Assembly: GCA_002633025.1 (NCBI GenBank)
Contig: NMRB01000011.1
Coordinates: forward strand, 924,455 to 988,454
From: Notospermus geniculatus
Taxonomy: Eukaryota > Nemertea > Pilidiophora > Heteronemertea > Lineidae
DNA length: 64,000 bases
Reading direction: 5' to 3'
The notes below the pieces were generated by a model. It made no database searches. It was not told the DNA's origin and was given only the letters and a program-made list of their open reading frames with translations. Position numbers and translations under genes: made by a program. Shown here piece after piece: positions 58,401 through 64,000 of the stretch; positions within the stretch are counted from its first letter, which is position 1, and every line of letters begins with the position of its first letter.

Positions 58401-59872
58401 TTCCACCCACTACCCACTAATGGAAAGATCCAAAACTTAAACGTCTCTAGTGATGTAAAAGCTAGGAGATACTGAACAACCAAGCCATGATACTCGCCTG
58501 TATCAAAGATTTCATATTCAGGTTCTGTGGCTTTTCTCTCAGCATTCTTCTCTCGGATATCTTCGTATGGAAACTGGCTTTGTGGATACTTATAGAGAGC
58601 CTTCATGTAGGAATGGGTTGGTGTTGACATTAGGTGATAATAAAGCTCTTTTACATCCTCACCATGATTACCCTGAAGATACATGGATCTGTGATTAAGA
58701 TGTGATGCAAAATATATAGAGGGTAGATTGAATCAAGGAGGCAACCAAACACTCCTTGGTATGAAGTAAAATTTGTGGCAAGATCAACCAAATTTGTACC
58801 AACCTCTGGTGATGTCAACCCAAATAATTTCTCCTTCAGCAAAGTGTCTTTTCCATTCCAGAGACAGAGTCCCAGACAAAGGTAGCCCTGATCATCACAG
58901 ACTCCCAACAGGCCATCCTCACCCCATCTGTATGCCAATTTGTGTGAACTATCAAAGGTTATGTATTTCCAACTGGAATGAACAGAAATGATATTTCACA
59001 ATCGAAAGGGGCTGTTCACTTTTGGAACCATTTTCCCAACTAATTTTTCATTATGTTGCAGTTGATTGATTTTCACGAAAGCTTTACGTAATACCTTATA
59101 ATGTGAACTACATAAATGACATGAGAAAAATAAGACATTGGCTTCATTTATAATTAGGAAACAAAAGGACTTTCACAAAATGTCCAAAATCAGCATGAAA
59201 TCAGCAAAATTACTCTCTGACATGTCTGATCTTTGCTATACTGAGAGGGTACAGATTATTGATAGACAAATCATTCTAAAGATCTTTGATTTTGTTGAAA
59301 TATTTGCATGAAATGTGTGATTTTCTTGATTTCTTGTCCCTTTTTAAGTGGGGGAGAAGCAGATTTTGGACATCTTGTGATAAGTCCTTTTTTTCCTAAT
59401 TAATGAAGTCAATGTCATATTTTTCTCATGTCATTATGTAGGCCTAGTTCACAATTTAAGGTACTGCACCTGAAGTTTTCGTGAAAATCAATCAGTTGCA
59501 ACATAATGAAAAATTTGTTGGGAAAATGGTTCCGAAAGTGAACAGCTCCTTTCAAAGGAAAACCACATAAGACATCACAAGTGATGCCACTGATTAGATG
59601 AAATGGTGATATTCCCATCTCTGGTGGACTGAAACAGGCTGAAAAGAACCCTTCTTGAAACAAACTAACATCAATTTTTTTTTGTTAAATTTTACTTGTA
59701 CCGGTACTCACAAGTCATTGATGTAGGATTCCCTGGCTGTTCCCCACTCACGGTCACCCAGATACGGGCCCCATTGTGACCATTTGGGATCAGTAACGGC
59801 AGGCCTACTCTTTATCCATGTTATCTGCTCATGTTCATTTTCAAACATTGAACTGAACCTCTCACTTGCCAT
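52464..59872 (-). CDS. GH63/MGH1-like glycoside hydrolase family protein (yeast YMR196W-like)
   Basis: Eighteen exons, 5' to 3': 59712-59872, 58804-58972, 58498-58672, 58163-58304, 57901-58001, 57601-57750, 57236-57435, 56916-57027, 56582-56700, 56290-56406, 55870-56021, 55610-55730, 55265-55424, 54753-55039, 54374-54632, 53031-53210, 52751-52847, 52464-52527. Together they give 2,766 nt and 921 residues with all phases consistent. Signatures: [64 protein letters not shown] (the alpha/alpha-barrel WD region), [38 protein letters not shown], and the C-terminal GDTGRGCGA with [10 protein letters not shown]. No signal peptide is evident, so it is probably cytosolic. The substrate is unknown. The donor after 58498 is GC. 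The last exon was placed by its motif. Confidence 0.88.
53276..54189. mobile_element. Non-autonomous hAT-like element in a GH63-like intron
   Basis: The ends CAGTGCTCGAAAAGT and its complement match hAT termini. ATACAT flanks both sides (53270-53275, 54190-54195), perhaps the remains of an 8 bp duplication. The 914 bp interior includes GTCTGGGGGCCTCCCCCAGA, an inverted pair AATCGATCGCAGCGCCCC, and an open frame at 53775-54167 that is not a transposase. Confidence 0.8.
59004..59553. mobile_element. MITE with long inverted arms in GH63-like intron 1
   Basis: Arms of about 150-170 bp, beginning GAAAGGGGCTGTTCACTTTT and continuing through GGAACCATTTTCCCAAC and ATTATGTTGCA. They are inverted at the right end with roughly 10 percent mismatch. 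550 bp, no coding capacity. Confidence 0.85.
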
Positions 59873-59984
59873 AGACAAGACCCTGAAAAAAAGATAGGAG
59901 CCAAAAGATATTGTTTTTCACTGTTTAGCTAAGCATAGCTAAACAGATCAGACATGTCCCAGTCTGATCTGCCAATGACAATAC

Positions 59985-60135
59985 ATGTAGGCCTAGGCCT
60001 AGGCCTAGGCCTAAATGATTATTTTGGCATTTTGATTTTTGACTTGAGTGATCATCATGCAATAGGCCTAGGCCTAGGCCTCGCCCTAGCATCTCCTTGC
60101 CCAGCCTAGGCCTAGCCCACCAGCTGCCCAGTAGG
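59985..60135. repeat. AGGCCT-rich simple repeat near the GH63-like 5' end
   Basis: Runs of AGGCCTAGGCCT at 59990-60013, 60063-60080 and 60130-60152. The same word appears throughout the window (for example 21700, 43190-43300, 61110, 62080). Confidence 0.8.
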
Positions 60136-61201
60136 CCTAGCCTAGCCTAGGCCTACACACTCGTCACTGACTGGGAGTGGGACTGGCACATCATGACATT
60201 GCCACACTGCCATGACTCAGACTGCTGGGTGCTGCTGGGCATGCTTTTCCTTTTGTTTTGTTGCTGAGTGTTCTTCCTACCCATGCTAGGCCTACCCATG
60301 TACCGCACCGGTAGGCCTAGCCCCTACCTTTAGGAGTATGGTCATGAATACATCATTAATATTTTCAAGGCCTTTTTAGAAACTAAACCCTTGATTCAAC
60401 ATGTTCAATGTCATGAATGTCATTTATTTGATTTGAGCCATGTGAGCAGGGGAAGTTAAATTGGCGGGAAATATAACCTAATCCATGTCCTTGACTAGTT
60501 CTAGTGTCCTCCACCATCCACCAGGGCACTGCATTCGCGCGGCAAATCAACATTATGAAAGTTCTGATGATATTATAACAAGTCCTGGTGACATTATGAT
60601 TTGCTGGCGGGGTATTTTCAAATTCTGACACCCTGTTCCTTGAGTGCTGATGTGATTTTTGTTTATTCCGGTTTGGCTTGGTTGCCATACCTGGCTGGTA
60701 ACGAAAAGGCCGTCCGGGTGACGAAACGACCTGATACCAACGGAACCAGCCTGCCCGTGGTCTCACTGCCCAGTTTTCACGACCTAACCACCACTGTCGA
60801 CATCTAGTGGCAACAAAACTCGTGATTCAAAATGGAGGGCGTTGTAATCAGGAAATTCACGATATTTGTGTTCTTTCAAAATATGTGAATTGTTCTCTTT
60901 CCCCACCGAATATTGTACAAGATATGGGTGCTGAGAAGTCCAAGTTATGTTTCCTTACTCATGAGGATGCTGTCAAGCGTGGTACGTGTAAAGCTGAATG
61001 TAATTTGGTGTGATTTTAGTCGAGGGAAAAAAATAAAATGACAATCAGAAGAAAAGCACTGCTGCACTGCAAAAATGTACAGCAGAGCTGTCAACACTCA
61101 AGTGTCATGTAGGCCTAGGCCTGGGCCTACATTCATTTTGTGGAGTCCCACTAAATAGCGTCAGTAACAAATTTTAGCGTCAGCAACTTAAAAGTTTGTT
61201 G
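60136..61201. other. Upstream region of the GH63-like gene
   Basis: The only noteworthy frame is 60807-60981 (+). It lacks an ATG at its start, ends at a donor-like gtacgt after MGAEKSKLCFLTHEDAVKRG, and could be an exon of a divergent gene. Nothing recognised. Confidence 0.3.
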
Positions 61202-61209
61202 GCGTCAAC

Positions 61210-61990
61210 CACAGGAACCAGTATAAATGGATTTTGGGGAGTAAAATAATAATTATAATACTGACAAGGAAGGAAAGCCTGAGAATTTACACAGTGAGAT
61301 GGGGGCGGCCATCTTGGAATCCGATTCACGCCGACTCGCCCGTCAAACGGGCCCCAAAATGTGCACAAAATCACTTACCGACGAACATTTTCTGCATTCT
61401 ACATCTTCTGTATATTATTTCAGACTAAGCTGACACCTTTGATTAGCATATCCTGTCCAATTAATAAAGTAATCCACCCTCGAACGACGAAGTCGCACTG
61501 TCCTGCCTCCGATATGACCCAAATCCCTAGCCAAATGCATCAGAACGAGGCTCCAGCCAGGAATACCCTGAAATCTAAAAATAGAACGTGGCCAGTACTG
61601 CCAGGCCAATCAGCACTGGCCTGGCCAGGTAGATTTCTGGGTATTCCCGGCTGGAGCCTCGTTCTGATGCATTTGGCTAGGGATTTGGGTCATATCGGAG
61701 GCAGGACAGTGCGACTTCGTCGTTCGAGGGTGGATTACTTTATTAATTGGACAGGATATGCTAATCATAGGTGTCAGCTTAGTCTGAAATAATATACAGA
61801 AGATGTAGAATGCAGAAAATGTTCTTCGGTAAGTGATTTTGTGCACATTTTGGGGCCCGTTTGACGGGCGAGTCGGCGTGAATCGGATTCCAAGATGGCC
61901 GCCCCCATCTCGCTGTGTAAAATCTCAGGCTTTCCTTCCTTGTCAGTATTATTATTTTACTCCCCAAAATCCATTTATACTGGTTCCTGT
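61210..61990. mobile_element. 781 bp foldback element with 8 bp target duplication
   Basis: Two arms of about 380-390 bp are almost perfect inverted copies meeting near 61605. The ends read ACAGGAACCAGTATAAATGG and its complement. GCGTCAAC flanks both sides (61202-61209 and 61991-61998), giving an 8 bp duplication typical of hAT-type insertion. Open frames on both strands mirror each other and are by-products of the palindrome. Confidence 0.92.
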
Positions 61991-62101
61991 GCGTCAACAA
62001 GGTTTTATACATATTGTACCGGTATGTTCATCAGCATCAGGAAGGCTTTTTTTGCATTTTGGGCACTGCCATTGATAGGCCTACCTAGGCTAGGCCTAGA
62101 C

Positions 62102-62608
62102 CAGTTCGGCAAAACCAGCAAATTCGGCAACGTTGCTATATATGGCAACCTTGCGTTGCCATAATCGGCAACGTTGCTGATTTTGGCAGCGGTAACGTTG
62201 CCAAAATCGGCAACCTTCAAATTCAATTTCGCATCGGATTGAGCGCAAGTCTATCGGAAGTTAAGTTTCCAGTTCATAGGTGGCAGCACCAGTCAGCGCT
62301 AAAAATCAGCCACGGAAATGCGAGTCTCAGCCACGGATTTTCGAAAAATTTTCGATTTTTGGGTTGATTTGTCCAGGGTCATGCAGCATACTTCACCCCA
62401 TCCCTTCCATAAAAGAGCAATAAATGAATACCGGTAATTCCCATTTCCAACACATTTCAATGCTGTTTAATGCCTACAGAGCAGTGAATGCGACTTGTGA
62501 GCTACTTACCAGTTCGGGGCTGGCTCACAGAACGTTGCCGAATTCAGCAACGGTTGCCAAATTCGGCAACGTTACAACGTTGCCGAATTTGCTGGTTTTG
62601 CCGAACTG
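62102..62608. mobile_element. MITE with 34 bp perfect terminal repeats and internal GGCAACGTTGCC units
   Basis: The left end begins CAGTTCGGCAAAACCAGCAA and is perfectly inverted at the right end (34 bp). AGAC flanks both sides (62098-62101, 62609-62612). Subterminal GCAACGTTGC words recur several times at both ends. Confidence 0.88.
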
Positions 62609-62612
62609 AGAC

Positions 62613-64000
62613 TGACTGAAGTGAAGGCCACGAGAATGAAAGTCCCTGTTTTGCGCCAGGACAAAAAATTGAATGAAAACTGATGATGAGGCTTTTTTTC
62701 ATTATTCATTATTTTATTTCTACAGTCAAGCTGAACTCCCCTTTCCAGGCCTAGGCCTATTCCTTTTGAGGCCCGTGTTAAATGTGCATGTGCCTCGCAA
62801 ACAATAAAAATTCTATTTGTGATTGGGTTAAAAATTAAGGAAATCCCTGGTTTCATCAAATTTGACCCAGCCGTTGCAGAGCTATCGCTCATATACCTCG
62901 CGCCATTCGAAAGTGGAATGAAGAGTAGTGTGTCTATGGGAGTTTTATAATCATAAAAGGTGGCTTCTGGTGCGCGGTATCTCTCATCTCGACTCGTCAG
63001 TCTCACCCACTCTCAGACAGTCAATCTAACTGGTACCTCAGCCTAGGCCTACCTACAGCCTACTTTTATAGACTCAGTGTTATATCTAGGCCATTTTAGA
63101 GTGGCGCCGCGCCATGCCGCCAAAAGGGGGCGCCATTGTGCCCTTTTTTAACCCCCNTCGCCTTAATTAAAACGAAGCCACCTAACCTGCCAAATGACAA
63201 GTTCTTCACACTTTCACTCTATAAATTGATCGGCTGCGAATATGTCCAGTGACTTAGTTTGAGATTAGTGTGGGAACAGTAGTCTAGAAAGAAACCCCAA
63301 AATAATGTTGGCATGGAGTTCGTAATGGGATAAAACAGTGAGCAATGAGCTTACAGGGACCGAGTCTATGAACGATTCTAATAGGCCTGTAGTGTAATAA
63401 AGTTCAGGTCAATATAATGACATATAATATATGTATTTACCGAGTTGGCAAATATTTTCCCTCGATTTGGCAAACAGGTTTTCGGAATGCTGTCAAATAG
63501 CCAATTCTTTGCATGTCCCTGATCCAACCAGTGACATGCATGCGACAAAGCATAGTTTGGTCTGTTGATCAAATCTTTGGCGTCACAAGAAGAAAAGATC
63601 TCGAATAAAAACCGTGCAAATTTATCACATTCAGCATCTAAAGCAGAAAATATACAAGTCTTCCAAAAATAACGCCCTCGCCAACCTGTCAGTGCGCGAG
63701 TACACAGACAAGAGCGTTTCGAAATTTCAAACATGTAATAATTGCGTTAGTAGGAGTATAGAGGTTCTAGACTAGAATGTTAATTGGCCTTGGTAAGGGT
63801 CCGGTTTGGGGTAATGCGTTCTCATAGATTGGTGTTTAAGTATCATTCGACCCTCTTCTGTGAAGGACCTCCTTTGATCTGGTCTCCCAGGCATGTCAGG
63901 GGTCACTGGAGGGCCTCACAATTGTGGGAACAGTAAGGATCATTAGGACTGAGGAGTTCTAGAAAGAGCAGGTGCTTTTCAATGGAAAGGGGCCAAAAGA
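62613..64000. other. Intergenic DNA with an unrecognised ORF
   Basis: Contains an ATG-initiated minus-strand frame of 118 codons (63378-63734) starting MFEISKRSCLCTRALTGW. It has no recognisable domain and no splice context supporting a gene. One N lies at 63157. A GC-rich GGGGGCGCCATTGTGCCC stretch near 63130 looks repeat-derived. Confidence 0.3.

Noticed and set aside
52464-59872. Bacterial contamination or recent horizontal transfer for the GH63-like gene
   Set aside because: Eighteen exons with metazoan-type splice sites and resident MITEs in its introns make recent transfer or contamination unlikely.
61361-61846. Mirror-image ORFs on both strands (143 and 78 codons)
   Set aside because: By-products of the 781 bp foldback element; the same peptide is read from each arm.
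1-64000. CRISPR arrays, rRNA or tRNA genes
   Set aside because: None seen. The repeats are inverted-repeat transposons or simple repeats, and the genome is eukaryotic.

Overview
The window is animal nuclear DNA: spliced genes with canonical GT-AG introns, no operons, an N gap at 46107-46741, and many short inverted-repeat transposons. Frequent AGGCCTAGGCCT and TACATGTA words and the gene set suggest a marine invertebrate deuterostome, most likely an echinoderm (hemichordate or amphioxus not excluded). This is inference; no species is claimed.

Layout. 0.9-10 kb (+): 3' part of DNAI1, an outer-arm dynein intermediate chain. 12.6-14.1 kb (-): single-exon FKRP homologue. 15.5-26.5 kb: a tandem segmental duplication. 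Each copy carries a complete five-exon PMF1/NNF1 kinetochore gene (+) and, convergent to it, the six 3' exons of a DEG/ENaC (ASIC-like) channel gene (-). In copy 1 the channel exons have no 5' half and an in-frame 60 bp deletion removes the core of TM2. In copy 2 they join an upstream half running to 41.1 kb, giving a 13-exon, 570-residue channel whose reading frame closes exactly.

The most notable structure is inside that channel gene. Exon 5 exists as eight tandem versions between 29.7 and 36.8 kb (six distinct peptides). Each has its own acceptor and donor, each is 107 or 101 nt, and each enters in phase 2 and leaves in phase 1. Only one can be used without a frameshift, which is the signature of a mutually exclusive exon array. 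Two sets of three arose by a 2.6 kb internal tandem duplication. I know of no such array in this channel family.

43.6-48.6 kb (+): a gene combining RRM, F-box and leucine-rich repeats, with an exon missing in the gap and an apparent 1-nt frameshift near the C-terminus. 52.5-59.9 kb (-): an 18-exon gene for a 921-residue GH63/MGH1-like glycoside hydrolase (yeast YMR196W-like). 60-64 kb is mostly repeats, including a 781 bp near-perfect foldback element flanked by an 8 bp target duplication.

The genes serve unrelated functions (cilia, dystroglycan glycosylation, kinetochore, ion channel, ubiquitin/RNA, carbohydrate). FKRP and PMF1a are divergent, PMF1 and the channel exons are convergent, the channel and the RRM/F-box gene are divergent, and the RRM/F-box and GH63 genes are convergent. 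All exon coordinates come from reading splice signals and frames by eye.
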